From: Bacteroidales bacterium
Lineage (GTDB): Bacteria > Bacteroidota > Bacteroidia > Bacteroidales > UBA932
NCBI GenBank assembly: GCA_015060385.1
Contig: SUYO01000002.1
Span: 124,001-188,000, forward strand
Length of the DNA stretch: 64,000 nucleotides
Reading direction: 5' to 3'
Made by a program: the position numbers and the translations under genes. Below the pieces are notes generated by a model that was not told the DNA's origin, made no database searches, and saw only the letters and a program-made list of their open reading frames with translations. The first letter of the stretch is position 1. Each line of letters starts with the position of its first letter. Positions 25,363 to 33,951 of this stretch are shown here, piece by piece.

Positions 25363-27705
25363 CTATTCATTCTTCAATGATTCAACAGGATTGCTCCTCG
25401 AAATACGCAGGCAGTTGATTATCACCGCTCCTACGATGAGCACCATGACTATGATGTCCGCCATGAGGAAGTACCAAGGAGTCAGCGTGATCTTTTCCGC
25501 AAACTGCCTGAGCCATCCTTCTGCCGCAAGCCATGCACAGATGTCTCCGATGACGACGGCAATGATGATGAGCCTGAATACATCCTTTATGAATATGTTC
25601 ATGATCTCATTTGTCGTTGCACCGTTGATCTTCCTGACAGCCATTTCTTTGCTTCTGCGTACAGATTCGTCACGGATGTATCCGATGAGTCCGAACAGGG
25701 CGATAAGAACGGAGAATATGCATCCTACCATGATGGTGTTTCTCATCTTCCTGTCTTCCGAATAGAGGCCTCTGATCTCTTCTTTGAACGAGACTATCTC
25801 AAGTCTTCTTTCGGGGTATAGCTTGTCAACAATCTGCTGTATCCTTCCGATGATGTCCTGGTTTACCTTATTCAGCTTTATCATCACAAGCGGCATCTTG
25901 TATGAATCCTCAGCGTTTCCGTCCTCCCAGAACTTCACGCTCGGGCGCGGATCAGAGGCATTCATGGTACCGATCCTGTAGTTCTCATATACTCCGCTTA
26001 TGGTGAATGACTGTTCAGCAGTCTGGCTGTGTTCCGTGATGAGGAGCTGCTTGCCGACAGCTCCGTCGCTCCAGTCCTCGAAGTCCATCATCTTCTCCAC
26101 GAAACTTCGGCTTACGGCAACTTCATTTGCTGCCCTAGGGGCTCTTCCGTCTATGAACGGTATTTCAAGGATTTCAAAGAATCCGTCTGTTCCTTCATAC
26201 TGGTCTGCGACATTGAATAGCTCCTTGTATTGCCCTCCTTCCATGCTGTATATGTTGTTGCCGCTTGCTCCTCCGGCTGGGAAATCGTAACTTCTTTCGA
26301 TGTCAATCACTTCCGGCAGTTCTTTAACCCTTTCAATGAATGGCTTGATCTCGCTGCCTGGCATGCTGTCGAAACTGCATCCTACCAGATTCTCGAACTC
26401 ATAGCCGGGATCATCGTTCATCGCTTTCTGATACTGCTTTGCAATCACGAGCATCATAGCGACAAGGAATACGTTTATCACAAACTGGACGAGCAGAAGA
26501 GCCTTCTTCCAGTTCCTGCGGTTCTCCTTATAGTTCTTCAGCGCCGCTGATACAGGAATCTTCGCGTACAGATAGCCCGGAACAATGGCTGAAACAAAGA
26601 ATATCAGGATGCAGACAATTGAAAGTGTGACTATGGTCTGAGGTATGAAAAGACCGTGAAGGGTCACTCCGAGCAGGCTTTCTATCACCGGCTTTGCCGC
26701 ATAGACTATCGCCGCTGCCACGATAAGCGATAGTCCCATGTTGACGGCAGTCTCTTTGAAGAGCACGCCGTAAATGTTGATGCCTTCAGCTCCATATGCC
26801 TTTCTGACTCCGACCTCTTTTGAGCGTTTCACTATTGCCGATATGGCGATGAGCACATAATTCATTACAGATATCGCGAGCAGAAGGAATGCTACAAGAG
26901 AAAGGATGAACATCATGTTCCTTGTATGCGGGTCAGATGTGTGGATGGTGCTGAATGGTCTGAGAGTGTACCATAGCTTCATACCCATAGCCTCATACTC
27001 CTCAATATCCTGATGGGTTTCCTGCATGAGCCTCATAGCGTCTTTCAAGGATGCAGGATCCACTCCTTCATGCAGTTTCACGAATCCTCTGTACCTGTCA
27101 TTGCCCATCCAGTTTTCAGTACTGGACTTTGACAATATTTCCATGGATATCAGCACATCATATGGGATGGTGCCGTTCTCCGGAAAGTCTTCATATACTC
27201 CGTTTATTGTAGCAAGAATATCAGGCATCTGGATGTTGCAGATCTGCTTTCCGATGATGTTCTCTATTCCTCCCATCTTTTCGGCAAAAGAACGGCTTAC
27301 CATCACGGAGCCCCACTCTCCGAGTGCCTTTTTTGGATTTCCAGCAAGAATCTCCCTGTCAAATACATCGAAGAAACAGGTGTCAACGATATTGGAAAAA
27401 CCTTCGACTTCATGTCCATCCTGATCTCTCCATATGTGCTGCTCGAAGAGTCCTGTCATTCTTGTCGCAGATTCCACTCCTGGCGCATATTGCTTGATAC
27501 CAGGGGCAATCGCTCCGCTGCACTGATTGAAATCGAATCCATCCTCTCCCTGGATGGCATTGCTGTATATCCAATATATCCTGTCAACGTCTTTGTAGAA
27601 GCCGTCATAGCTCATCTCGAAGCATACCTTGGCGATCAGGACCATTCCTATCGCCAGTCCCGTGCCGAGAGACAGTGCCTTTACTATTGTTTCCTTAAGT
27701 TTCAT
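25363..27705 (-). CDS. FtsX/MacB-type ABC transporter permease 1 (type B)
   Basis: A 780-residue permease. The ORF track begins at 27759, but MKLKETIVKALSLGTGLAIG at 27705 is the more natural start: the 18 residues before it are polar and unlike any family N-terminus. It has spans near residues 12-30, 275-300, 330-355, 370-395, 410-430, 660-680, 705-725 and 745-765. The coupling motifs are RSKEVGVRKAYGAE and RSKEMAVRKINGAT; the tail reads SNPVESLKNE. It precedes the ATPase gene and follows the MacA-like adaptor, as in a basic tripartite efflux operon. This is probably the ancestral permease of the locus, with the seven others added downstream. Confidence 0.9.
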   Translation of the reverse strand: MKLKETIVKALSLGTGLAIGMVLIAKVCFEMSYDGFYKDVDRIYWIYSNAIQGEDGFDFNQCSGAIAPGIKQYAPGVESATRMTGLFEQHIWRDQDGHEVEGFSNIVDTCFFDVFDREILAGNPKKALGEWGSVMVSRSFAEKMGGIENIIGKQICNIQMPDILATINGVYEDFPENGTIPYDVLISMEILSKSSTENWMGNDRYRGFVKLHEGVDPASLKDAMRLMQETHQDIEEYEAMGMKLWYTLRPFSTIHTSDPHTRNMMFILSLVAFLLLAISVMNYVLIAISAIVKRSKEVGVRKAYGAEGINIYGVLFKETAVNMGLSLIVAAAIVYAAKPVIESLLGVTLHGLFIPQTIVTLSIVCILIFFVSAIVPGYLYAKIPVSAALKNYKENRRNWKKALLLVQFVINVFLVAMMLVIAKQYQKAMNDDPGYEFENLVGCSFDSMPGSEIKPFIERVKELPEVIDIERSYDFPAGGASGNNIYSMEGGQYKELFNVADQYEGTDGFFEILEIPFIDGRAPRAANEVAVSRSFVEKMMDFEDWSDGAVGKQLLITEHSQTAEQSFTISGVYENYRIGTMNASDPRPSVKFWEDGNAEDSYKMPLVMIKLNKVNQDIIGRIQQIVDKLYPERRLEIVSFKEEIRGLYSEDRKMRNTIMVGCIFSVLIALFGLIGYIRDESVRRSKEMAVRKINGATTNEIMNIFIKDVFRLIIIAVVIGDICAWLAAEGWLRQFAEKITLTPWYFLMADIIVMVLIVGAVIINCLRISRSNPVESLKNE

Positions 27706-27819
27706 GTAGTCGGTTAATATGTTGATATCTAATTTGTTAAGTATGTATGCCTGCTGCATTTTGTAGCAGGCGCGGTGTGTTAAGTGATTGATTGTCAGGT
27801 TTTTGGGTACTAGTGGGGA

Positions 27820-29076
27820 TTAAAATACCAGTACTTCATTGTCACCGAAGTTGTCGTAGCCGGAGGTGATGACCCTCTCGCCAGGTTCGAGGCCTTCGAG
27901 CACTTCATAGAACTGCGGGTTCTGGCGGCCGATGCGTATCTCGCGCCTTACAGCCTTTCCTCCTTCAGGAGCTACCACATAGATCCATTTTCCTCCTGTC
28001 TTCTGGTAGAATGTTCCGCGTGGGATCAGGATTGCGCTTTCAGGCTGACCGAGCTGGAGGTTCAGATAATAGGTCTGACCTGTCCTTATGTTTGAAGGCT
28101 GCTCTTCGCTGAAGCGGAAATCCGCCTGGAACTTTCCGTTGCGTACTTCCGGATAGACCTTCCTTATGACTGCATCGAAGGTCTCGTTCTGACGCTCGAA
28201 GGTGGCTGTAAGTCCTGCGAATACTCTGTCGATGTAGTGCTCGTCGATCTGAGCCTCGATCTTGTAGCTGCCTTCCGCATTGATCTGACCGATCTTCCTG
28301 CCGCTTCCGACCGACTCTCCGAGGCCGACCTCGATAAGTCCGATCACACCGTCAATAGGAGCCTTGACATCCAGATTGTCCTTACGGCGGCGGATCCTCT
28401 GCATGTTGATCTTCATGTTGTCGAGACTCTCCTCCATCTGCCTGATCTGCACTTCTCTGTACATGCTGTCCTGACCTGCGCGTGCCATTGTGACTTCAAG
28501 CTTCTTGCAGAAAAGCACATAATCTTCTTCCGAACGCAGGTACTCTTCCTTGCCGATGAGTCCGTCGTCAAAAAGCCTCTTCTGAGACTCCAGGGCACGT
28601 CCCTTCCTCTTCACCTCTGTCTCGAGTTCGAGGATATTGAGGCTGAGCTGCATCTTTTCCTGCTCCATCTGGATCATTGTGTTTCGCAGCGCGTTCTCCT
28701 TTTCTGCAAGGTTCGCCTCCGAATTGAGGATCTCAAGGTCGAGGTCGTCGTTGCTCAGACGGATGATTACATCACCTGCCTTGACCTGTGTTCCTTCCTC
28801 GATCACGATCTCCTCGACGATTCCGGCTTCGCGCGGGCTGACCTGTATCGTGGTCATAGGGTGGACCTGACCGCTGATGCGGATGTAGTCGTTGAATTCG
28901 CCGGCGGTGACTTCGCTGACCGAAAGCGTGTCTCCGTTCACGCGGAGAGTGCTTGCGTCGTCGCGGAAGATGAGCCAGAGGATGAAAGCAGCCATGAATG
29001 CGCCGAACCAGTAGGGGAGGGCCTTCTTGCTGAATACCAGGGCTATGCCTTTCTTTTTTTCTAATACTCTATCCAT
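27820..29076 (-). CDS. MacA/HlyD-type periplasmic adaptor protein
   Basis: A 418-residue membrane-fusion protein. It has a membrane anchor at about 24-41 (YWFGAFMAAFILWLIF), a lipoyl-like half domain at 75-108 (VSPREAGIVEEIVIEEGTQV), a long coiled-coil hairpin at about 115-235, the second lipoyl half (KAPIDGVIGLIEVGLGESV), then beta-barrel and membrane-proximal domains to the end. Adaptors of this type link an inner-membrane MacB-type permease to a TolC channel. The gene lies between tolC and permease 1 with a 20-bp gap to tolC, so the three should form one transcript. One adaptor for eight permeases implies shared use or exchange of permeases. Confidence 0.93.
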   Translation of the reverse strand: MDRVLEKKKGIALVFSKKALPYWFGAFMAAFILWLIFRDDASTLRVNGDTLSVSEVTAGEFNDYIRISGQVHPMTTIQVSPREAGIVEEIVIEEGTQVKAGDVIIRLSNDDLDLEILNSEANLAEKENALRNTMIQMEQEKMQLSLNILELETEVKRKGRALESQKRLFDDGLIGKEEYLRSEEDYVLFCKKLEVTMARAGQDSMYREVQIRQMEESLDNMKINMQRIRRRKDNLDVKAPIDGVIGLIEVGLGESVGSGRKIGQINAEGSYKIEAQIDEHYIDRVFAGLTATFERQNETFDAVIRKVYPEVRNGKFQADFRFSEEQPSNIRTGQTYYLNLQLGQPESAILIPRGTFYQKTGGKWIYVVAPEGGKAVRREIRIGRQNPQFYEVLEGLEPGERVITSGYDNFGDNEVLVF

Positions 29077-29096
29077 TGTCGTTTAGTTTTATCAGG

Positions 29097-30569
29097 TTAT
29101 AATATCATTTCCTTTACATCGATTTCAAGGTCCTCGCCATTGATGAAATCATACAGGGTACATTGACGGAGGTTGTAGTAGTATGTCCAGAAGTTGCAGA
29201 GATCGCTGATATATTGTCTGCATGCGCTGTCATTCTCCGTCTGGGCCATGTTCAGGTCTGTTACAGTCGCATTACCTTCCTTGAACCTGTGCATGGTCAG
29301 TTCATACCTTTCGTTGGCGATAAGCATTGCCCGGCGTGATACCAGACATTGCTGGCGCTGGTTGTTGAACTGGCTGACAGCGGTGAACATCTGTCTTCTG
29401 TAATCGTTCTCGGACTGCTGGACCTGTGCCTTGACCACTTCCTGGGCAGCCTTGGCCTTCTGGACCTTTCCCTTGCCCTGACCCCAGTCGAAGATAGGGA
29501 TGCTGAAGGTGATTCCCACAACTTCCTGGTCGAGAAGGTCCTTGTATGCCTGCGGGAACTGAGGTCCAGTCTGTGACATTCCGAAACGGGCGTTCAGGGC
29601 GAAGGAGAATCCTCTTGAGGCCTTTGCGTAGGCTACGTTGGATTCAGCATTGAGAAGGCTGAGTTCGTTGTTAAGCGTGAAGCTGGAATTTTCAAGTGAT
29701 TTCTGCATGACGAGGTCGTAGTCCATCTGTATGTCAGGCAGCTGTTCTTCAAGATCAGGCTCTATTTCGAAAGACTCGTCATATCCGAGTATTGAATTGA
29801 GGCTCATCTGTGCTTCGCGTACTGCAACTGCAGTCTCATTGATGGCGATGCTGTCATTGAGCATCCTGAGCTCCAGCTGGAGGTACTCGGCCTTTGTCAC
29901 ATCTCCGAGCTGATGTCTTTCCTTTGCGATCTGGAGCATGTTTCCCGAGTTCTCAAAATTGCTCTGGCTTATAGAGCTGTTCATCTTTGCAAGAAGGAGG
30001 TTGTGGTAGGCGTAGACTACGTTGATGGTAAGTGCTTCCATTCTGGCAAGATAGTCCCTCTTTCCCTTTTCATATTCCTTCGGCTCTATCTTCCTGTCCC
30101 ATTTGAACTGGTTGTATGAAAACAGGGGCTGGTAATATGAGACGGTCACCGGCCTTGAATACCATGTCAGGCTCTTGGAATTACCGAACTGGTCGATGCG
30201 GGAGAGGTCGGAAGATACAGAGAGGGTACCGCCTGTAAAAGTTATGTTCTGGTTGATCTCAAGTCCAAGACTGTTCTGGAGATTGTTGGAACTCACATAT
30301 TTCAGACTTCCGTCCTCCGGATTCTGGAGAAGGGTCAAGGACCTGTCGAAGTTCATAAGATTTCCGTACATGTAGAATGACGGCAGCCTGCTGGCCTTGT
30401 ATGACCTGTAGGCCCAATAGGTGGATATGAATGACTGTCTGGCTGCGAGTGCTTCTACAGACTGGTTGCGTGCCGTATGAATGGCCTGCGATAATGTCAT
30501 CTGTTCTTGAGCAAGGGTCAGAAATGATGTTGCAAACAATGTAAATGCTGTAAGAATATGTCTTCTCAT
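29097..30569 (-). CDS. TolC-family outer-membrane efflux protein
   Basis: A 490-residue protein with signal peptide MRRHILTAFTLFATSFLTLAQ. Two long helical repeats of the outer-membrane efflux protein family follow, with ends such as QMTLSQAIHTARNQS (residue 24 on) and DWGQGKGKVQKAKAAQEV near 375. It would form the trimeric outer-membrane channel for the adaptor and permeases encoded downstream. It is the first gene of the operon, 43 bp below the expected start point of a sigma-54-like promoter at 30622-30637. Confidence 0.93.
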   Translation of the reverse strand: MRRHILTAFTLFATSFLTLAQEQMTLSQAIHTARNQSVEALAARQSFISTYWAYRSYKASRLPSFYMYGNLMNFDRSLTLLQNPEDGSLKYVSSNNLQNSLGLEINQNITFTGGTLSVSSDLSRIDQFGNSKSLTWYSRPVTVSYYQPLFSYNQFKWDRKIEPKEYEKGKRDYLARMEALTINVVYAYHNLLLAKMNSSISQSNFENSGNMLQIAKERHQLGDVTKAEYLQLELRMLNDSIAINETAVAVREAQMSLNSILGYDESFEIEPDLEEQLPDIQMDYDLVMQKSLENSSFTLNNELSLLNAESNVAYAKASRGFSFALNARFGMSQTGPQFPQAYKDLLDQEVVGITFSIPIFDWGQGKGKVQKAKAAQEVVKAQVQQSENDYRRQMFTAVSQFNNQRQQCLVSRRAMLIANERYELTMHRFKEGNATVTDLNMAQTENDSACRQYISDLCNFWTYYYNLRQCTLYDFINGEDLEIDVKEMIL

Positions 30570-30621
30570 GCTTTATTATGTAATAATAAAATAGTTTTTC
30601 TGTCAAATCTGACCCGAGAAG

Positions 30622-30637
30622 AGCATGGGGTGTGCCA
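30622..30637 (-). promoter_or_regulatory. Sigma-54-like -24/-12 promoter for the tolC operon
   Basis: The minus strand reads TGGCAC-ACCCC-ATGCT, matching TGGCAC-N5-TTGCW at the GG and GC doublets. The matching arrangement at 8386-8401, with identical spacing to an upstream palindrome, supports it. Confidence 0.65.
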
Positions 30638-30691
30638 AACTATTCAAAGTATTGGTAATCAGTTGGTTGTAAAAATTGTCGGAATTTCAAA

Positions 30692-30720
30692 GTGTAAAGA
30701 AATTTTACACAGGTGTAAAG
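30692..30720. promoter_or_regulatory. Palindromic upstream activator-like site, copy 2
   Basis: GTGTAAA-gaaat-TTTACAC is a perfect 7-bp inverted repeat, with another half site GTGTAAAG at 30713-30720. It starts 55 bp from the -24 box, exactly as at 8456. It lies in the spacer shared with the divergent GH115 gene and could influence both. Confidence 0.62.
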
Positions 30721-30760
30721 TTATTTATCATTTTGTAAAGACGGAATGCGGGAAAAGATG

Positions 30761-30768
30761 TATATTTG
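30761..30768 (+). promoter_or_regulatory. -7 promoter box for the GH115 gene
   Basis: TATATTTG fits TAnnTTTG and ends 17 bp before the ATG at 30786. No well-spaced -33 box is visible. Confidence 0.45.
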
Positions 30769-30785
30769 ATACAAATAAAATTGAT

Positions 30786-33197
30786 ATGAAGATAAAACTG
30801 TTTCTTGTCGCTTTTGCTTCTGCTCTGTTTATGACAGCATGCGATGCTCCTAAGGTTGACCTCTCTGAAGTCACCATCGTATATGACGCTTCAGATGACC
30901 CTCTGACAGCCCTGATGGCGGAAACCCTTGCCGGAGATATCGAGATGGTGTCAGGTCTCAGACCAGCAGTCTCTACCGAACCTGCGGATGGTCCTGTAGT
31001 CGTGCTGGGTACGGCCGGCGGTTCATCGATCGTTGAATGTCCTGAGGATATTGCCGGAAAATGGGAGACATATTGCATCAATACTGAAAAGGGCAGGGTA
31101 GAGGTGGTCGGATCAGACCCGAGAGGCCTTGCTTACGGAGTCTTCCGTATCTCGGAAGCCATAGGCGTAAATCCATGGTACTGGTGGTCAGATGTGCCGG
31201 TAAAGGCTGACAAGTCTCCTTTGTATGGAGAAGACTTTGTCTCTGATGAACCATCAGTAAAGTACAGAGGAGTGTTCATCAATGACGAGGACTGGGGTAT
31301 GAAGACCTGGTCGGAACGCAATTTCGAGAAGGAACTCGGAGACATAGGCCCTAAGACGTACGACAAGGTATGCGAACTCATGCTCAGGCTCAAGGCTAAC
31401 ATGCTTGCTCCTGCAATGCACACATGTACAGGCGCTTTCTACAGCCACCCAGAAAGCCAGGTCATGGCAGACAAATGGGGCATAATGATAACGACAAGCC
31501 ACTGCGAACCGCTTCTGATCAACAATGCAGCTCCTACTGAGTGGGATACTGCTGTGGACGGAGAGTGGAATTACCTCACGAACGGCGACAGGATTGTGAA
31601 GAAGTTCGATGACCGTATCCGCGAGACCGCCCAGTACGACAATATCTATACTACTGGTATGCGTGGCCTGCATGACGAGGCGATGAAGGGTTCTGAGGAC
31701 CCTTCCGTAAGGGCAAGAACCTTGGAGAAGGTCTTTGAGGTGCAGCGTCAGATACTTGAGAAATACAAGGGAATGCCCGCAGATCAGATAAGACAGATCT
31801 TTGTCCCTTACAAGGAGACCCTTGATATCTATGATGCCGGTCTCGTAGTGCCCGAGGACATCACCCTCGTATGGACGGACGACAACTACGGATATATGAA
31901 GCGCGTTCCGAATGAACAGGAAAGACGGCGCAGCGGTGGTAACGGAGTCTATTACCACCTCAGCTATCTTGGTACGCCTCACGATTATCTCTGGATGAAC
32001 ACCACGGCCCCTATGCTCATGTATGAGGAACTGAAGAAAGCCTATGATGCCGGTGCCGACAGATACTGGCTCCTCAATGTAGGAGACATAAAGCCGATGG
32101 AACTCGGCATACAGATGTTCATGGACATGGCCTGGGATATCGATGAATTCTCATACGAGAACGCCAATACATATCAGGCAGAGTGGCTCTCTTCTCTGTT
32201 TGGAAATAAGCATAAGGACAGTTTCCAGACCATTCTGGACGAGTATTACCGTCTTGCGTGGGACAGAAAGCCGGAGTACATGGGATACGAGCGCGAGTGG
32301 GACCCTATCCCATCAAACAACGAACTCATGGACTCGGATTATTCATTCGAGGACGGTTCCGCTCAGGAGCGCCTTGCCTCATACAAGACCATATCCGATA
32401 AGTGTGAAGATATCATGAGGGCCTTGCCTGAGGATCAGGCTACGGCCCTTTTCGAGATGCTGGGATATTCGGTCAAGTCAGCATATCAGATGAACCTGAA
32501 GTTCCTGATGGCACAGAGGAACCATGAGACCGGAAGCAGGGAGTATGCAGATGCGGCTGTAGCTGCAAACGACAGCATCCAGACTCTGATAGATGAATTC
32601 CATGCCATTGAAGACGGTAAATGGGATCAGATGATCTCGGAAGTCCCTCCCGGATTCTGTGCAAAGTACCAGATGATGCCAGAGCTTGTCAGCGAGCCTA
32701 CGGAACGGTTCAAGCTTCCTGACTTCCTGACCTATACGGAGTTCCCGGACAAGATAGATATTTTCTCTTCTGAGGCTAAGGCTCCGTTCAGGATACTTGA
32801 AGGCATGGGAACCGACTGGAAGGTACTTCAGCTGGGTGAGCCTCTGGATGATGCCCGGAATCCTTGCAACGCTTCATCTGACCGTATCGACATATCATTT
32901 ACCCCTGACGCGTTGCCGGAGGGCTCGACAGAGATAACCCTCTGCATCTCTACAGTACCGATGTGGCCTGTCTATGAGGGCAGAAGCAATTCCTTCGGGG
33001 TAAGCCTTGACGGATGTGCGCCTGTAATATGCGAGAACATTGTCAAGGAGTGGGACGAACCATGGAAGATGCAGGTTTCAGAGAACAGAAAGGAATATGT
33101 GGTGACATTCCCTATCGACGCCTCAGTCAGGGAGCACACGCTTTCCTTCCATATAGGAGATCCGGGCCAGCTTATTCAGAAGGTCACATACAGATAA
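30786..33197 (+). CDS. GH115 alpha-glucuronidase, lipoprotein
   Basis: An 803-residue protein. I start at 30786 because MKIKLFLVAFASALFMTAC is a signal peptide with the lipobox Cys19; the longer ORF at 30558 would place this inside and runs over the promoter region. The sequence is typical of glycoside hydrolase family 115 over residues about 50-650, with GTGPxG-like VVLGTAGGSS, LAYGVFRISEAIGVNPW, YRGVFINDEDWG, MRLKANMLAPAMH, LVWTDDNYGYMKRVP and YHLSYLGTPHDYLWMNT. Members remove 4-O-methyl-glucuronic acid from xylan. A C-terminal beta domain follows. It is surface or periplasmic, and stands alone without SusC/SusD genes nearby. It is read divergently from the tolC operon. Confidence 0.92.
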   Translation: MKIKLFLVAFASALFMTACDAPKVDLSEVTIVYDASDDPLTALMAETLAGDIEMVSGLRPAVSTEPADGPVVVLGTAGGSSIVECPEDIAGKWETYCINTEKGRVEVVGSDPRGLAYGVFRISEAIGVNPWYWWSDVPVKADKSPLYGEDFVSDEPSVKYRGVFINDEDWGMKTWSERNFEKELGDIGPKTYDKVCELMLRLKANMLAPAMHTCTGAFYSHPESQVMADKWGIMITTSHCEPLLINNAAPTEWDTAVDGEWNYLTNGDRIVKKFDDRIRETAQYDNIYTTGMRGLHDEAMKGSEDPSVRARTLEKVFEVQRQILEKYKGMPADQIRQIFVPYKETLDIYDAGLVVPEDITLVWTDDNYGYMKRVPNEQERRRSGGNGVYYHLSYLGTPHDYLWMNTTAPMLMYEELKKAYDAGADRYWLLNVGDIKPMELGIQMFMDMAWDIDEFSYENANTYQAEWLSSLFGNKHKDSFQTILDEYYRLAWDRKPEYMGYEREWDPIPSNNELMDSDYSFEDGSAQERLASYKTISDKCEDIMRALPEDQATALFEMLGYSVKSAYQMNLKFLMAQRNHETGSREYADAAVAANDSIQTLIDEFHAIEDGKWDQMISEVPPGFCAKYQMMPELVSEPTERFKLPDFLTYTEFPDKIDIFSSEAKAPFRILEGMGTDWKVLQLGEPLDDARNPCNASSDRIDISFTPDALPEGSTEITLCISTVPMWPVYEGRSNSFGVSLDGCAPVICENIVKEWDEPWKMQVSENRKEYVVTFPIDASVREHTLSFHIGDPGQLIQKVTYR

Positions 33198-33233
33198 TTC
33201 TTTCCTTGACAATCCGTTTAGGAATCCTTTTTG

Positions 33234-33262
33234 AAATCATCCCTCAGCGGATGATTTTTTTA
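33234..33262 (+). terminator. Intrinsic terminator after the GH115 gene
   Basis: AAATCATCC-ctcagc-GGATGATTT followed by TTTT. The next gene's ATG is at 33264, just beyond the T run. Confidence 0.85.
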
Positions 33263-33263
33263 T

Positions 33264-33938
33264 ATGGAATACACGGACAGATACGCCCGTCTTGAAGACA
33301 GGAGCGACATAGCCTTGCTCAAGGATATTACATACGGCAATAAGGAGGCATTGAAGGAGCTGACAGGAAGATATCTGGGTATTGTGTCCAGGACTACGTT
33401 CCGGATACTTTGTGACAGGATAGACAGCGAGCAGGTCACCGTGCAGGTATTTGCATCTGTATGGCATGATGTGCTGGATTATGACGACAGGTATACCGTG
33501 GAAGAATGGATCCTGAGAAAGACCTGTCTTTACAGCAGGATAAGGATCATGAGACGGCGTATCCTGAGGATATTCGGCGTCGTCAACGATGTATTCGTCA
33601 GAGTATCTCCCAAAGCGGAAAATGAAGATGACTATGTCACCAAACAGGCCTGGCAGCTGCACTGCAGGGCCACTACACATATGACCCCTCTCCAAAGCAT
33701 GACATACGCCCTTTGCGTGCTTGAAGGCATGGCCAGGGAAAAGGTGGCGACAATAACAGGAATGACCGGATTCAGGATAGGAGTGGCCAAGAACCGTGCT
33801 GAAGACAAGGTACGTGCCGAGCTGAAGGATTATGGTAAGACAGATTATTATGACAGCTACAATGACTTTCTGAGGAAGGTCGCTGACGGTATGAGCGATA
33901 TGGACAAGCTCAATAAAATGATTATATTTGCAGTCTGA
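33264..33938 (+). CDS. ECF-like sigma factor
   Basis: A 224-residue protein with the layout of a small sigma-70 family member. A region-2-like segment spans about residues 14-95 (LLKDITYGNKEALKELTGRY, then VFASVWHDVLDYDDRYTVEEW). A region-4-like helix-turn-helix lies at about 150-190 (MTYALCVLEGMAREKVATITGMT, then IGVAKNRAEDKVRAEL). It lacks a strongly conserved region-2 recognition motif and has an extra acidic C-terminal tail of about 30 residues. No anti-sigma factor gene is adjacent; the next gene is a porin, 13 bp away. The ATG lies directly after the T run of the preceding terminator, so either the mRNA starts there or translation depends on read-through. The target genes are unknown. 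Confidence 0.7.
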   Translation: MEYTDRYARLEDRSDIALLKDITYGNKEALKELTGRYLGIVSRTTFRILCDRIDSEQVTVQVFASVWHDVLDYDDRYTVEEWILRKTCLYSRIRIMRRRILRIFGVVNDVFVRVSPKAENEDDYVTKQAWQLHCRATTHMTPLQSMTYALCVLEGMAREKVATITGMTGFRIGVAKNRAEDKVRAELKDYGKTDYYDSYNDFLRKVADGMSDMDKLNKMIIFAV

Positions 33939-33951
33939 AAACAGGACTGCC

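Noticed and set aside
28237-29064. 275-residue plus-strand ORF
   Set aside because: Antisense shadow of the MacA-like adaptor gene; its heptad-rich Leu/His pattern mirrors the adaptor's coiled coil.
31254-31982. 242-residue minus-strand ORF
   Set aside because: Antisense to the GH115 gene, whose homology is clear.
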